The translations under genes were made by a program, and so were the position numbers. Below are positions 1-9,989 of a stretch of DNA of 64,000 nucleotides, piece by piece. A model generated the notes under the pieces. The model did no database searches and had not been told where the DNA came from. It was given only the letters and a program-made list of their open reading frames with translations. The stretch's first letter is position 1. Each line of letters begins with the position of its first letter. Origin of the DNA: Rubellimicrobium arenae (GTDB taxonomy: Bacteria > Pseudomonadota > Alphaproteobacteria > Rhodobacterales > Rhodobacteraceae). The stretch spans positions 194,887-258,886 of the forward strand of contig NZ_JAFMST010000008.1 in the NCBI RefSeq assembly GCF_017916275.1, read 5' to 3'.

Positions 1-133
1 CGAGCGGACGCTGGCCGACGAGCTGATCGCGCGGGGTCGGCCGGTCCATGTGATCGGCGGGGCGGAGCTGGCGGCCGAGCTCGATGCGAGACGCGCCATC
101 GACCAGGGCACGCGTCTGGCCGCCATGCTCTGA
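1..133 (+). CDS. fadH: NADPH-dependent 2,4-dienoyl-CoA reductase, C-terminal end (partial)
   Basis: Only the last 43 codons are inside the window, read from base 2 to a TGA at 131-133. The peptide runs VHVIGGAELAAELDARRAID and then QGTRLAAML, which matches the conserved tail of FadH-type old-yellow-enzyme/FAD/4Fe-4S reductases: the end of the NAD(P)-binding domain followed by the ELDA..AI.QG..LA helix. The enzyme would reduce 2,4-dienoyl-CoA intermediates during beta-oxidation of unsaturated fatty acids. A related NADH:flavin oxidoreductase such as a dimethylamine dehydrogenase homologue cannot be excluded from so short a tail. Confidence 0.6.
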   Translation, partial: ERTLADELIARGRPVHVIGGAELAAELDARRAIDQGTRLAAML

Positions 134-162
134 GCCGTTCCAGACCGCCGAACAATACCTCA

Positions 163-210
163 CCAATTCCCTGATTTGTCAGGTGCCGGCCTCAATTGTG
201 CCGGAATTGG
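163..210. promoter_or_regulatory. Inverted repeat upstream of the LysR gene
   Basis: The half-sites CCAATTCC (163-170) and GGAATTGG (203-210) are perfect inverted repeats with centres 40 bp apart, about four helical turns, and lie 39 bp before the LysR start. The spacing and place suit a binding site for the regulator itself, since LysR tetramers bind paired sites. This is inference from symmetry only. Confidence 0.3.
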
Positions 211-249
211 AGACAAGAAAGCGGCCAAAGGGACAGATGAGGAAACGAC

Positions 250-1155
250 ATGGACCGCCTGACCGAAATGGAGGCCTTTGCCACAGTGGTGGACCAAGGA
301 GGCTTCACGGATGCCGCCAAGAAGATGGGCATCTCGAAGTCCGCTGTCTCGAAGCATGTATCCGCTCTCGAGGCGCGGCTCGGCGCGCGGCTCCTGAACC
401 GCACCACCCGGCGCGTGTCGCCGACCGAGATCGGCCTCGCCTACTACGACCGCGCACGCCGCGTGCTCAATGACGCGGGCGAGGCCGATGCCCTCGTGAC
501 CTCCATGCAGACCGCCCCGTCGGGGCTGCTGCGGATCTCGGTCGCGACCGACTTCGGCGTCAACCTGCTGAGCCCCGTCCTGGGCGAGTTCCTCCAGGAG
601 TTTCCCGGCATCACCGTCAACATGGTGCTGAACAACCGCTACGTGGAGCTCATCTCCGAAGGCTTCGACATGGCGATCCGCATCGGGGAGCTCGAGGACT
701 CGACGCTCCGCGCCCGCAAGATCGCCGAAACGACCAAGAAGATGATCGCGTCGCCCGCCTATTTCTCCCAGTATGGGCGCCCCAAGTCGATCGACGACCT
801 GAACGAGCACAAGCTCCTGCATTATTCCAACCAGGCCAATTCCGCCGTGTGGAAGATCACCGCTCCGTCCGGCGAGAAGCGGCAGGTCCGGACGGCCGGC
901 TGGCTCACCGTGAATGACGGCCAGTCCCTGCTGAACGCCTGCGTGTCGGGCCTGGGCATCGCCTACCTTCCCTCCTTCCTCTACTCCGAGGCGATGGAGA
1001 AGGGCCTCGTCGAGGAAGCGATCCCCGGCCTGCCCCACGAGGTGCAGGGCATCTACGCCGTCTATCCCCCCGGGCGCTTCACCCAGCCCAAGGTCCGCGC
1101 CTTCATCGACTTCCTGGTCGACGCGTTCGAGAACAAGGGCCCGGACGCCTGGTGA
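250..1155 (+). CDS. LysR-family transcriptional regulator
   Basis: This 301-residue protein has the usual LysR length. Residues 1-60 form the winged helix-turn-helix (FTDAAKKMGISKSAVSKHVS as recognition region, then RLLNRTTRRVSPTEIG), and residues 90-295 form the periplasmic-binding-like effector domain. The pattern is that of the DsdC/AaeR-like 'DRLTEMEAF' subgroup. A GAGG sequence precedes the ATG. The gene stands alone between the fadH-like gene and a convergent OmpA gene, so no divergent target indicates its regulon. The inverted repeat at 163-210 may be its autoregulatory site. The effector is unknown. Confidence 0.9.
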   Translation: MDRLTEMEAFATVVDQGGFTDAAKKMGISKSAVSKHVSALEARLGARLLNRTTRRVSPTEIGLAYYDRARRVLNDAGEADALVTSMQTAPSGLLRISVATDFGVNLLSPVLGEFLQEFPGITVNMVLNNRYVELISEGFDMAIRIGELEDSTLRARKIAETTKKMIASPAYFSQYGRPKSIDDLNEHKLLHYSNQANSAVWKITAPSGEKRQVRTAGWLTVNDGQSLLNACVSGLGIAYLPSFLYSEAMEKGLVEEAIPGLPHEVQGIYAVYPPGRFTQPKVRAFIDFLVDAFENKGPDAW

Positions 1156-1201
1156 GGGAACGGGGCGCGGGAGGCGGGCCATGGGTCCGCCGCCCGCTCC
1201 A

Positions 1202-2119
1202 TCAGGGAAGCACGACGGCCTCGACGCGCCGGTTCGCCTCCCGCCCCTCGGGGGTGAGATTGCTGGCCCGGGGGGCGAGCCAGCCCATCCCCTGCGCCGA
1301 AAGCTGGCCGCGGTCGACCCCCTGCGACGACACCAGGCGGTCGGCCACCGCCTGCGCCCTTTGCCGCGACAGCGCGATGTTGGCCTCGAGCGATCCTTGC
1401 GCATCCGTATGCCCGACCAGCGCCACGCGCCGGCTCGGGTTGGTCCGCAGATAGGCCGCGAGAGCCCCCAGCACGGCATCGCCGCCCGGGGCCAGACGCG
1501 ACGAGCCCGTCGCGAAGTCGAGCCCCTCGAGCACCACCCGCCCTTCCCCTTCGAGCCGCGCGGCGAAGTCTCCGCCAGCCGCCGGGGGGGACGCCGGGAC
1601 CTGGCCGGACGACGCGGGCGGACGGGCCTCCGGGTCGACCGGCAGGACGCGGATGAGCTGGACGAAGCCCATCTCGTCGCTGCGGCTGACCAGGATGCTC
1701 AGCGCCTCGCCGTCCTTCTCGGCCGACAGGTAGCGGTAATCTACCAGATCGACGAACATCGCGGGCGGGGGCAGCACCTCGATGTCGTTGCGGAAGTCAA
1801 AGCCGCCGCAGGCCTCCGCCGCGCAATCGAGGAGGGGGCGAAAGCCCTGGGCCGCGATCTGGTCGCGCAATGGCCCGAAGAGTTGCAGGGTCGTCTGTCC
1901 CGGCGAGGCCACCTGCCAGACCTGCCGCGTCACCTCCCCCTCCACGACGCGCGCCGGAAGGTAACCCTCGGCCCAGGGTCCCGTCGCGATGGCATGGCTG
2001 GCGAGGGGCTCCGCGCCCTCGAACGCCAGATGCGCCGCGGCCGGCAGGTCGAAGGTCAGCGCCGGGGCGGGCGTGCCCAGGACGGCCAGAACGACGACCC
2101 AGCGTTTCGGTGAGCTCAT
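1202..2119 (-). CDS. OmpA-domain exported protein
   Basis: This 305-residue protein has an N-terminal signal sequence (about residues 1-22, VVVLAVLGTPAPA) and a C-terminal OmpA/MotB peptidoglycan-binding domain (about 190-305). The domain shows FATGSSRLAPGGDAVL, VALVGHTDAQGSLEANIALS and GREANRRVEAVV, including the Asp and Arg that contact diaminopimelate. The middle part, with two cysteines in CAAEACGGFDF, matches no domain I recognise. The start overlaps the upstream cinA-like stop as ATGA, so the two genes are probably translationally coupled. Its likely role is anchoring a periplasmic or outer-membrane module to the wall. Confidence 0.85.
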   Translation of the reverse strand: MSSPKRWVVVLAVLGTPAPALTFDLPAAAHLAFEGAEPLASHAIATGPWAEGYLPARVVEGEVTRQVWQVASPGQTTLQLFGPLRDQIAAQGFRPLLDCAAEACGGFDFRNDIEVLPPPAMFVDLVDYRYLSAEKDGEALSILVSRSDEMGFVQLIRVLPVDPEARPPASSGQVPASPPAAGGDFAARLEGEGRVVLEGLDFATGSSRLAPGGDAVLGALAAYLRTNPSRRVALVGHTDAQGSLEANIALSRQRAQAVADRLVSSQGVDRGQLSAQGMGWLAPRASNLTPEGREANRRVEAVVLP

Positions 2120-2835
2120 TCAGGAAAGAGGGTGGCGAGGCGCGTCATGGCTTCGTTGACCCGGGCGCCGTCTGTCCCCCGGATCACGATGTTGGCCCCG
2201 TAGGCGCCATTCTGCTGGAACGGATAGGAGCCCATCGCCAGGTCCGGATAGGTGGCCGCCAGATCGGCCAGCGGACCGGCGATCTCCCCCTCGCCGCGTT
2301 GGATGCGATAGCTCTGCGACAGGAGCGGCGTGCCTCCGGTCAGCCGCGGCAGCAGCCCGGCCACCATCGCCTCGAAGATGCGCGGCACGCCCGCCATGAC
2401 ATGGACGTTGCGGACCGAGAACCCAGGGGCGGAGCTGACCGGATTGTCGATCAGCGTCGCGCCCTCGGGGATGCGGGCCATCCGGAGCCGCGCGTCGTTC
2501 ATCTCCACGCCCATGCGGTCGTAGTGGGCCTGGAGGATCGCGCGGGCGTCGTCGCGCACGTCCAAGGGCACGCCCATGGCATCGGCCACCGCATCGGCCG
2601 TGATGTCGTCGTGGGTGGGCCCGATGCCACCGCTCGTGAAGACGTGATCGTACTGGCCCGACAGCGCCTGCACGGCGGCCACGATCACGGCGTGGCGGTC
2701 CGCGACGACGCGCGCTTCCTGCAGGTCGATGCCCACGCGGGCCAACTCCTGGGCCAGGAAATGCATGTTGGAGTCGCGCGTGCGGCCCGAGAGGATCTCG
2801 TCCCCGATGACGAGGATCGCGGCCGTGGGATTCAT
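2116..2835 (-). CDS. CinA-like molybdopterin-binding domain protein
   Basis: The 239 residues carry the MoaB/Mog-like fold found at the N-terminus of CinA (competence/damage-inducible protein A): ILVIGDEILSGRTRDSN at the start, then FTSGGIGPTHDDITADAVA, the conserved GGxGPTxDD loop, and GVPRIFEAM. The C-terminal nicotinamide-nucleotide amidase (PncC) domain of full CinA is absent, as in many alphaproteobacterial stand-alone versions. CinA-type domains act as ADP-ribose/CoA pyrophosphatases in some species. GAGGG precedes the ATG. It is the first gene of a two-gene unit with the OmpA gene and diverges from map across 123 bp. Confidence 0.85.
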   Translation of the reverse strand: MNPTAAILVIGDEILSGRTRDSNMHFLAQELARVGIDLQEARVVADRHAVIVAAVQALSGQYDHVFTSGGIGPTHDDITADAVADAMGVPLDVRDDARAILQAHYDRMGVEMNDARLRMARIPEGATLIDNPVSSAPGFSVRNVHVMAGVPRIFEAMVAGLLPRLTGGTPLLSQSYRIQRGEGEIAGPLADLAATYPDLAMGSYPFQQNGAYGANIVIRGTDGARVNEAMTRLATLFPE

Positions 2836-2958
2836 GAAAGCCCTCGCATTGGTGCTGACGCCAAGGTATAGGCCCCGCTTCCCTTCCGATCCAGTCTCGC
2901 GTCTGGAACTCCCGGACGGGATCGCCTATTTCCCCCTAGTACACGAAAGGGCACGCAG

Positions 2959-3768
2959 GTGGACGAACGCAGGGGCCGGCTCACGCGCGATGGAATCCGC
3001 ATCCATGAAGCGGCGGATTATGCCGGGATGCGCGCGGCGGGGCGCATCGCGGCCGAGATCCTGGACGACATCGGCCCCCACGTCTTTCCCGGCCAGACCA
3101 CCGGAGAGATCGACCGCCTGATCACCGCCATGGTGGCGGCCCGGGGCGCCGTGTCGGCCACGATCGGCTACAAGGGCTACCAGCACGCGTCGTGCATCAG
3201 CGTGAACCATGTCGTCTGCCACGGGATTCCGGGGGACAAGGTGCTCAAGGATGGCGACGTCCTGAACATCGACGTCACCGTGATCCTGGACGGCTGGTAC
3301 GGCGACACGAGCCGGATGTACGTGGCCGGCGCGCCCAGCCGCAAGTCCGAGCGGCTGATGCAGGTCACGCATGACGCGCTGATGCTGGGGATCGAGGCCG
3401 CCAGGCCAGGCGCCACCTTCGGCGACATCGGCCATGCGATCCAGACGCATGTCGAGGCGAACCGGATGTCGGTCGTGCGCGACTTCTGCGGCCACGGGCT
3501 GGGGCGGGTCTTCCACGCGCCGCCCAACGTCCTCCACTACGGCCGCCCCGGCACCGGGCCGCGGCTCGAAGAGGGCATGTTCTTCACCATCGAGCCCATG
3601 GTGAACCTGGGCCGCCCCGAGACCAAGGTGCTGGCCGACGACTGGACCGCCGTGACCCGCGACAAGTCGCTGTCCGCGCAGTTCGAGCATTCGGTCGGCA
3701 TCACCGGGACGGGCGTGGAGATCTTCACATCCTCGCCCGGCGGAAAGTTCTTCCCGACCTGGGGCTAG
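2959..3768 (+). CDS. map: Type I methionine aminopeptidase
   Basis: This cytosolic metalloprotease removes the initiator methionine from nascent proteins. The 269 residues contain the five metal ligands of the pita-bread fold: the two Asp in NIDVTVILDGWYGDTS, His in CGHGLGRVFH, Glu in FTIEPMV and Glu in FEHSVGIT. The chosen start is a GTG with AAAGG about 9 bp upstream, because no in-frame ATG precedes the conserved N-terminus. The N-terminus lacks a zinc-finger extension. The stop overlaps the convergent allA stop in a CTAG tetranucleotide. Confidence 0.95.
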   Translation: MDERRGRLTRDGIRIHEAADYAGMRAAGRIAAEILDDIGPHVFPGQTTGEIDRLITAMVAARGAVSATIGYKGYQHASCISVNHVVCHGIPGDKVLKDGDVLNIDVTVILDGWYGDTSRMYVAGAPSRKSERLMQVTHDALMLGIEAARPGATFGDIGHAIQTHVEANRMSVVRDFCGHGLGRVFHAPPNVLHYGRPGTGPRLEEGMFFTIEPMVNLGRPETKVLADDWTAVTRDKSLSAQFEHSVGITGTGVEIFTSSPGGKFFPTWG

Positions 3769-4247
3769 TCCCGAACGGTCACGGGCTCGGGCAGCCAGTA
3801 CTCCTCGAGGTTCTGTCCCTCTCCGATCCGGTCCACCACGGCAAAGAGGCCGGGCGCGTGGAGCGGCGTCAGGACCCCATGCCAGATGCCCCGGTGCAGG
3901 TTGATCCCCTGCCCCGGCGCGGTCAGGAAGGCGCGGATGCGGCCCGGGGCCGCGTCGTGTCCCTCGGCCACGATCACCAGGAACGGATGCTGGGTCATGG
4001 GCAGGAACGCCTGCGAGCCCAGCGGATGTCGTTCCACCATCTCGAGCCGGTAGGGCAGTTCGCGGGGCTGGGCGTCGAACAGGCTGATCCCGGCGCGACC
4101 TCCGTCGAAATCCAGCCGCGCCCGGTCGTGGAAACGGCCGCAGAGCCCCTGGTTGATGAGGCGGTCGGGGGCGCCGGCCACCTCCAGCAGGTCCCCGAAG
4201 GGGGCGAAGGCCGCGGCGGTCAACGGTTCGGGGCGAATCTCGGCCAT
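3765..4247 (-). CDS. allA: Ureidoglycolate lyase
   Basis: AllA cleaves ureidoglycolate to glyoxylate and urea, the last step of the pathway encoded here. The 160 residues fit the family length. Diagnostic stretches are AFAPFGDLLEV near the N-terminus, ERHPLGSQAFLPM in the middle, and INLHRGIWHGVLTPL near the C-terminus (cupin-like core with conserved His). It lies 4 bp after allE and is the last gene of the leftward purine unit puuE/uraD-allE-allA. The urea produced would need a urease or urea amidolyase encoded elsewhere. Confidence 0.93.
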   Translation of the reverse strand: MAEIRPEPLTAAAFAPFGDLLEVAGAPDRLINQGLCGRFHDRARLDFDGGRAGISLFDAQPRELPYRLEMVERHPLGSQAFLPMTQHPFLVIVAEGHDAAPGRIRAFLTAPGQGINLHRGIWHGVLTPLHAPGLFAVVDRIGEGQNLEEYWLPEPVTVRD

Positions 4248-4251
4248 CGGA

Positions 4252-5057
<806 letters not shown>

Positions 5058-5061
<4 letters not shown>

Positions 5062-6458
5062 GGCAGGATCGCTTTCAGGCGCAGTTCGGCGATGCGTTCG
5101 ACCTGGGCCAGGGCCTCGGCGAACTCGGTGGCGCGGTCATGGGTCAGGCGACGCTCGAAGGCGGCGAGGATCGACGCCTTGGTGTGGTCGCGCACCGCGA
5201 TGATGAAGGGGAAGCCGAAGCGGTCGGTGTAGGCGGCATTGAGCGCCGTGAACCGTTCCCTCTCCTCGTCCGTCAGGGCGTCGAGTCCGGCGCTGGCCTG
5301 CTCGGCGGTGGAATCCGCGGTGAGGCGCCTGGCCGCGGCCAGCTTGCCGGCGAGATCCGGATGGGCGCGCAGGACACCCAGTTGCTCGTCCCGGGTGGCG
5401 GTGCGGAGGACACGGGCCAGAGCGTTGGCGAGCCCCGCAGCCGAGTCATGGCCCGCCCCCAGCTCCAGCGCCCAGGCGCGCTCGGCGACCCAGGACGAAT
5501 GCTCGACGATGCCGCCAAAGCGGGCGACGAAGGCCTCGAGCGGCATCTGCGACGGGCGTTCACGCCGCTGGTGGGGATGATGCGTGGCCCAATGCGCGGC
5601 GATCTGGCCGCGGGTGGCGAACCAGGCCCCGCCCTTCTGGCCGGCATGCTCCAGGAACTGCCGAAGGCCCGACGCCTTGCCCGGACGGCCCACGAGGCGG
5701 CAGTGCAGCCCCACCGAGAACATGCGGCCCCCTTCGTCATGGAGGGTGTTGAAGGTATCGCAAAGGTAGTCGCCGAAGTCGCGGCCCGTGACCCAGCCGG
5801 GGCTGACCGCAAAGCGCATGTCGTTGGCCTCGAGCGTGTAGGGGATCACGAGCTGGTCGCGCCCGCCGATCTCCCGCCAGTAGGGCAGGTCGTCGTCGTA
5901 GGTGTCGCTGATCCAGTCGAACTGCCCGGTTTCGGCCGTCAGGCGGACGGTGTTGGCCGAGCAGCGCCCCGTGTACCAGCCGCGCGGGGCCTCGCCCACG
6001 ACCTCGGTGTGCAGGCGGATCGCCTCGGCGATCTGCGCCCGCTCGACCTCCTCGGGCATGTCCTTGTGCTCGACCCATTTCAGCCCGTGCGAGGCGATCT
6101 CCCAGCCCGCCTGCTTCATGGCGGCGACCTGCTCGGGGGAGCGGGCGAGCGCGGTCGCCACGCCGTAGATCGTCACCGGCAGGTCGCAGAGCATCCGGTG
6201 GAGCCGCCAGAAGCCGGCGCGGGCGCCGTATTCGTAGATCGACTCCATGTTCCAGTGCCGCATCCCCGGCCACATCGCCGCCCCGGCGATGTCCGACAGG
6301 AAGGCCTCGGAGGCGGCGTCGCCATGGAGGACCGAGTTCTCGCCACCCTCCTCGTAGTTGAGGACGAGGCTCACGGCGACGCGCGCGCCGCCGGGCCAGT
6401 TCGCCGGCGGCGGGGCTGCTGCATAACCGCGCATGTCGCGGGGATAACGGTCGGGCAT
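5058..6458 (-). CDS. puuE-uraD: Bifunctional allantoinase PuuE / OHCU decarboxylase UraD fusion
   Basis: Residues 1 to about 305 are a polysaccharide-deacetylase-type allantoinase: [45 protein letters not shown] and [11 protein letters not shown]. Residues about 310-466 are OHCU decarboxylase: [20 protein letters not shown] and [16 protein letters not shown]. The second domain turns 2-oxo-4-hydroxy-4-carboxy-5-ureidoimidazoline into allantoin, and the first opens allantoin to allantoate, so consecutive steps share one polypeptide of 466 residues. The start at 6458 has AGGAG 7 bp upstream; the longer open frame has no such site. It diverges from uraH. Confidence 0.93.
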
Positions 6459-6552
6459 GGGCGTCTCCTGTTCACTGATGAGTAGGCCGGGGCCGGGCGG
6501 GGTTGCAAGCCGGGCGGGCCGAGCCGAAAAGGGATCAAACCGGGGGACGAGG

Positions 6553-6906
6553 ATGGTAGACGGCTTTCTGACCACGCATGTGCTCGATACGGCGCGGGGC
6601 GTGCCCGCGGCGGGGCTCCGGATCACGTTGGACCGGATCGACGGCCCGGCGCGCGAACGGCTCGCGGAGATGGAGACGAATGCCGATGGACGGACCGACG
6701 GGCCGATCCTTTCCAGGGACCGGTTCGCGCCGGGCCTTTATGAGCTGACCTTCCATGCGGGCGATTACCTGCGCGGGAGCGGCGCCCCCCTGACCAGCCC
6801 CGCCTTCCTGGACGAGGTGCCGGTGCGCTTCGGCATGGAGGCGGGCCATTACCATGTCCCCCTCCTGCTTTCTCCCTTCGGCTATTCGACCTATCGGGGC
6901 TCCTGA
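6553..6906 (+). CDS. uraH: 5-hydroxyisourate hydrolase
   Basis: UraH (a transthyretin-like protein) hydrolyses 5-hydroxyisourate, the product of PuuD, to OHCU. The 117 residues are the standard length. They begin [17 protein letters not shown] with the catalytic His, contain the Arg of the active site before FHAGDYL, and end [15 protein letters not shown], the family's YRGS C-terminal signature. The start at 6553 places a purine-rich GGGGGACGAGG just upstream; in-frame ATGs further upstream lie in the promoter gap. puuD begins at the base after its stop. Confidence 0.95.
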   Translation: MVDGFLTTHVLDTARGVPAAGLRITLDRIDGPARERLAEMETNADGRTDGPILSRDRFAPGLYELTFHAGDYLRGSGAPLTSPAFLDEVPVRFGMEAGHYHVPLLLSPFGYSTYRGS

Positions 6907-8130
6907 ATGTACGACCTTGCCGTCCTGGCGCACTGGGCCGAGTTCGCGGTCCGCTGGCTTCATGTCATCACCGCGGTCGCCTGGATCGGGTCGAGCTTCT
7001 ACTTCATCGCGCTGGACCTGGGGCTGCATCGGGACCGCAACCTGTCCACCGGCGCGGACGGGGAGGAATGGCAAGTCCATGGCGGCGGCTTCTACAACAT
7101 CCAGAAGTACCTCGTGGCGCCCAAGTCGCTTCCCGACGACCTCGTGTGGTTCAAGTGGGAAAGCTATTCGACCTGGCTTTCGGGGTTCTCGCTGCTCGTG
7201 CTGGTCTACTGGCTCGGCGGCGAGCTGTACCTGATCGACCCGCGCGTGCTCGACATCCCGGCCTGGCAGGGGGCGCTGATCTCGGCGGCGTCGCTGGCGG
7301 CGGGGTGGATCGTCTACGACCGGCTCTGCCGGACCCGCTTCGGCGACGAGCCGGTGCGCCTCATGCTGGCGCTGTTCGGGATCATCGTGCTCATGTCGCT
7401 GTTCTACACGCACGTCTTCTCGGGACGGGCGGCGCTCCTGCACCTGGGCGCGTTCACGGCCACGATCATGACGGGGAACGTCTTCTTCACGATCATGCCG
7501 AACCAGCGGATCGTGGTGGCGGACCTCAAGGCGGGCCGGAAGCCGGACCCGAACTACGGCAAGATCGCCAAGCAGCGCAGCACCCACAACAACTACCTGA
7601 CGCTGCCGGTCATCTTCCTGATGCTGTCGAACCATTACCCGCTGGCCTTTGCCGGGCAGAACACCTGGATCATCGCCAGCCTCGTGTTCCTGATGGGGGT
7701 GACGATCCGGCACTGGTTCAACACGGTCCACGCCCGCAAGGGCCACCCCCACTGGACCTGGTTCGCCACCGCGCTGATCTTCCTGGTGATCGTCTGGCTT
7801 TCGGCGCCCCGGGCCTTCACCTACGATGAATCGGCCGAGCTGCCCATGACACCTTACGCCGAACGCTACGCCCAGGCGGCGGGCTTCGAGGAGGTGCACG
7901 ACATCGTCCAGGGCCGCTGCTCCATGTGCCACGCGGCCGAGCCGGCCTGGCCCGGCCTTTACTGGCCCCCCAAGGGCGTGATGTTCGAGACCGAGGCCCA
8001 GATCGCCTCCCGGGCGCGGGACATCTACCTTCAGGCCGGGATCAGCCATGCCATGCCGCCGGGCAACCTGTCCGAGGTCACCGACGAGGAGCGGGCGGCG
8101 ATCCGGGCCTGGTTTCAGTCCGCCGGCTGA
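6907..8130 (+). CDS. puuD: Membrane urate hydroxylase PuuD with cytochrome c domain
   Basis: PuuD oxidises urate to 5-hydroxyisourate at the inner membrane and passes electrons to its own cytochrome c domain rather than to oxygen directly. The 407-residue protein has about eight or nine hydrophobic spans (starting near residue 10, LHVITAVAWIGSSFYFIAL), conserved membrane histidines, and a C-terminal domain with one haem motif, CSMCH, near residue 338. A likely axial Met lies in GISHAMPPGNLS. It follows uraH directly. Its last 16 bp overlap the convergent YcaQ-like gene. Confidence 0.93.
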   Translation: MYDLAVLAHWAEFAVRWLHVITAVAWIGSSFYFIALDLGLHRDRNLSTGADGEEWQVHGGGFYNIQKYLVAPKSLPDDLVWFKWESYSTWLSGFSLLVLVYWLGGELYLIDPRVLDIPAWQGALISAASLAAGWIVYDRLCRTRFGDEPVRLMLALFGIIVLMSLFYTHVFSGRAALLHLGAFTATIMTGNVFFTIMPNQRIVVADLKAGRKPDPNYGKIAKQRSTHNNYLTLPVIFLMLSNHYPLAFAGQNTWIIASLVFLMGVTIRHWFNTVHARKGHPHWTWFATALIFLVIVWLSAPRAFTYDESAELPMTPYAERYAQAAGFEEVHDIVQGRCSMCHAAEPAWPGLYWPPKGVMFETEAQIASRARDIYLQAGISHAMPPGNLSEVTDEERAAIRAWFQSAG

Positions 8131-9302
8131 CGAAGCCAGCCCTCCAGGAGATCGATCCGCCCCGCCCCGGCGAACCGGGCCACGCGTTCGAGCTCGGCCA
8201 GCAGGCGGCCCGTGCGTCCCTTGCCCCAGCGCAGCCCGGCCTCGGGCCAGAGCGCGCGCAGCGTGAGGACGCCCCCCTTGGCGTCGAGGTCGGCGCGGGC
8301 CACCATCCGGACGCCTTCAAGGATCGGGAACACGTAGTAGCCATAGGTCCGCTGGGCGGCGGGCACGAAGATCTCGATCCGGTAGCGGAAGCCGAACAGC
8401 CGCTCGGCCCGGTTGCGGTCCCGGAGAGCGGGATCGAACGGCGACAGCAGCCGCATCCGGTCGCCGGGATCGGACAGGGCCAGTGCCTCGTCGACAGCGC
8501 CCGGACGGGCCAGGCTGCGGCGGAGGGTTCCGTCGGCGTTCTCCACCCGGATCTCCTCGACCTCGCCGCGGGCCAGCGCGGCCTTGGCCCAGGACTGCGC
8601 CTCCGCGGGCTCCAGCAGGTCCCAGAAGGCGGCGATCTCGCCCGGCGTGGCGAAGCCCAGGCGGTCGAGCGCGGCCGTGGCGGCCCAGTCGATCGTCGCG
8701 TCCAGCACAGGCGTCGCGGCGCGGGCCGAGTCGGGGATCACCCGCTCGGTCAGGTCGTAGACCTTCTGGAAGGCGTCGCGCCGGGTCACCGACAGCTCTC
8801 CCACGCGCCAAAGGTATTCGAGCGCCACCTTGGACGGGTGCCAGTTCCACCACCCGGGCTCCTTCCGGGGACCGTCGGCGAGGTCGGCGCTCCGGGTCGG
8901 GCCGTTGTCCGCGATGTGGCGGAGCGTCCGGTCGATCTGGCCCCGGAAGTCGGAGCCCTGCCAGGCGTCCCAGCGCCGGTCGAGCCGGGCCCGGTCCCGC
9001 TCGAAGCGGTGGCGCCAGTGGGGCCAGAACGCCATGGGGATCACGGATGCATCGTGGGTCCAGTGCTCGAAGGCGTGGCGCTGCCGGACCTGCTCCATGA
9101 GATCGGCGGGGCGGTAGCCGGGATGCCGGCTCCAGAGGATCATGTCGTGGGCGCGGGCGAGCGTGAGGACCGAATCAACCTGCACGAAGCCCAGTCCGGC
9201 CACGAGGTCGCGCAACTTCCGGACCCGGGGCCGGTCGAGAAGGGCGTGCCGCGCCAGGAAGAGCTTGCGGGCCGCCTCATTGGGCAGAATCGGCAGGGCC
9301 AT
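8115..9302 (-). CDS. YcaQ/AlkZ-like winged-helix DNA glycosylase
   Basis: This 395-residue protein belongs to the HTH_42 family, whose members YcaQ and AlkZ unhook DNA crosslinks and bulky alkyl adducts. Visible marks are the QVD motif ([18 protein letters not shown], near residue 40), which in YcaQ is the catalytic QxD/QxQ element, a WTHDASVIP segment, and [26 protein letters not shown] precedes the ATG. Convergent overlap with puuD means the two transcripts are antisense at their ends. Substrate specificity cannot be read from sequence. Confidence 0.85.
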   Translation of the reverse strand: MALPILPNEAARKLFLARHALLDRPRVRKLRDLVAGLGFVQVDSVLTLARAHDMILWSRHPGYRPADLMEQVRQRHAFEHWTHDASVIPMAFWPHWRHRFERDRARLDRRWDAWQGSDFRGQIDRTLRHIADNGPTRSADLADGPRKEPGWWNWHPSKVALEYLWRVGELSVTRRDAFQKVYDLTERVIPDSARAATPVLDATIDWAATAALDRLGFATPGEIAAFWDLLEPAEAQSWAKAALARGEVEEIRVENADGTLRRSLARPGAVDEALALSDPGDRMRLLSPFDPALRDRNRAERLFGFRYRIEIFVPAAQRTYGYYVFPILEGVRMVARADLDAKGGVLTLRALWPEAGLRWGKGRTGRLLAELERVARFAGAGRIDLLEGWLRQPAD

Positions 9303-9352
9303 CGGGTCTCCTCATGGACAGGGGGCCGGCGAGAACCTATCTCGGGCGGATC

Positions 9353-9826
9353 ATGGCCCAAGAGAAGAATCCCAACCGCAAGCTCATCTCCGAGAACCGC
9401 CGCGCGCGGTTCGACTACCACATCGAGGAGGACCTCGAGGCGGGGATCATCCTGATGGGCTCCGAGGTGAAGTCGCTGCGGACCGGGCAGTCGAACATCG
9501 CGGAAAGCTACGCCTCCGTCGAGAACGGGGAACTGTGGCTCACCAACGCCTACATCGCCCCCTACGAGCCCGCCAAGACCTGGGGGCACGAGGAACGGCG
9601 GCGGCGCAAGCTGCTGGTCAAGAAAAAGGAGCTGGCCCGGCTCTGGTCCGCGACCGCGCGCGAGGGCATGACCATCGTGCCGCTGTCCATGTACTTCGAC
9701 GACAAGGGGCGCGTGAAGCTCAAGCTCGGCGTCGCCAAGGGCAAGAAGCTCCACGACAAGCGCGCCACCGAGGCCGAGCGCGACTGGAACCGCCAGAAGG
9801 GGCGCCTGCTCAAGCAGGGGCTCTGA
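9353..9826 (+). CDS. smpB: SsrA-binding protein SmpB
   Basis: SmpB binds tmRNA and brings it to stalled ribosomes for trans-translation. The 157 residues show the OB-fold core ([40 protein letters not shown]) and the basic C-terminal tail ([20 protein letters not shown]) that becomes helical in the ribosome mRNA channel. The start is the ATG of [10 protein letters not shown]; an upstream in-frame ATG at 9314 adds 13 non-conserved residues. I see no ssrA gene beside it; alphaproteobacterial tmRNA is usually a two-piece molecule encoded elsewhere. Confidence 0.97.
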   Translation: MAQEKNPNRKLISENRRARFDYHIEEDLEAGIILMGSEVKSLRTGQSNIAESYASVENGELWLTNAYIAPYEPAKTWGHEERRRRKLLVKKKELARLWSATAREGMTIVPLSMYFDDKGRVKLKLGVAKGKKLHDKRATEAERDWNRQKGRLLKQGL

Positions 9827-9845
9827 GCCCAGGCCCGGATCTTAT

Positions 9846-9883
9846 GAGGACGGCTCGCCCCGGATCAGCAGGGCGAGATCCTC
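9846..9883. other. Imperfect hairpin after smpB
   Basis: GAGGA(3 nt)CTCGCCC at 9846-9860 pairs with GGGCGAG(1 nt)TCCTC at 9871-9883 around a 10-nt loop. No T-run follows, so it is not a classical terminator. It could be an mRNA 3' end structure after smpB or merely GC-rich chance pairing. It sits in the 163-bp gap between smpB and the sulfurtransferase, in which I see nothing else. Confidence 0.3.
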
Positions 9884-9989
9884 AGCCCGGGAAAGAGCGA
9901 CCGGACGGAGCCTCGTGCCGGCGCATGGGGCAGGCCCTGCATCGCGCGACGGCTTGCGCCCGCGCGCGCCTGCCCTTACGGAGCGCGCC

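Noticed and set aside
9827..9989. tmRNA (ssrA) next to smpB
   Set aside because: The gap is 163 bp with only an imperfect hairpin; no tag-peptide frame or tRNA-like acceptor domain is visible.
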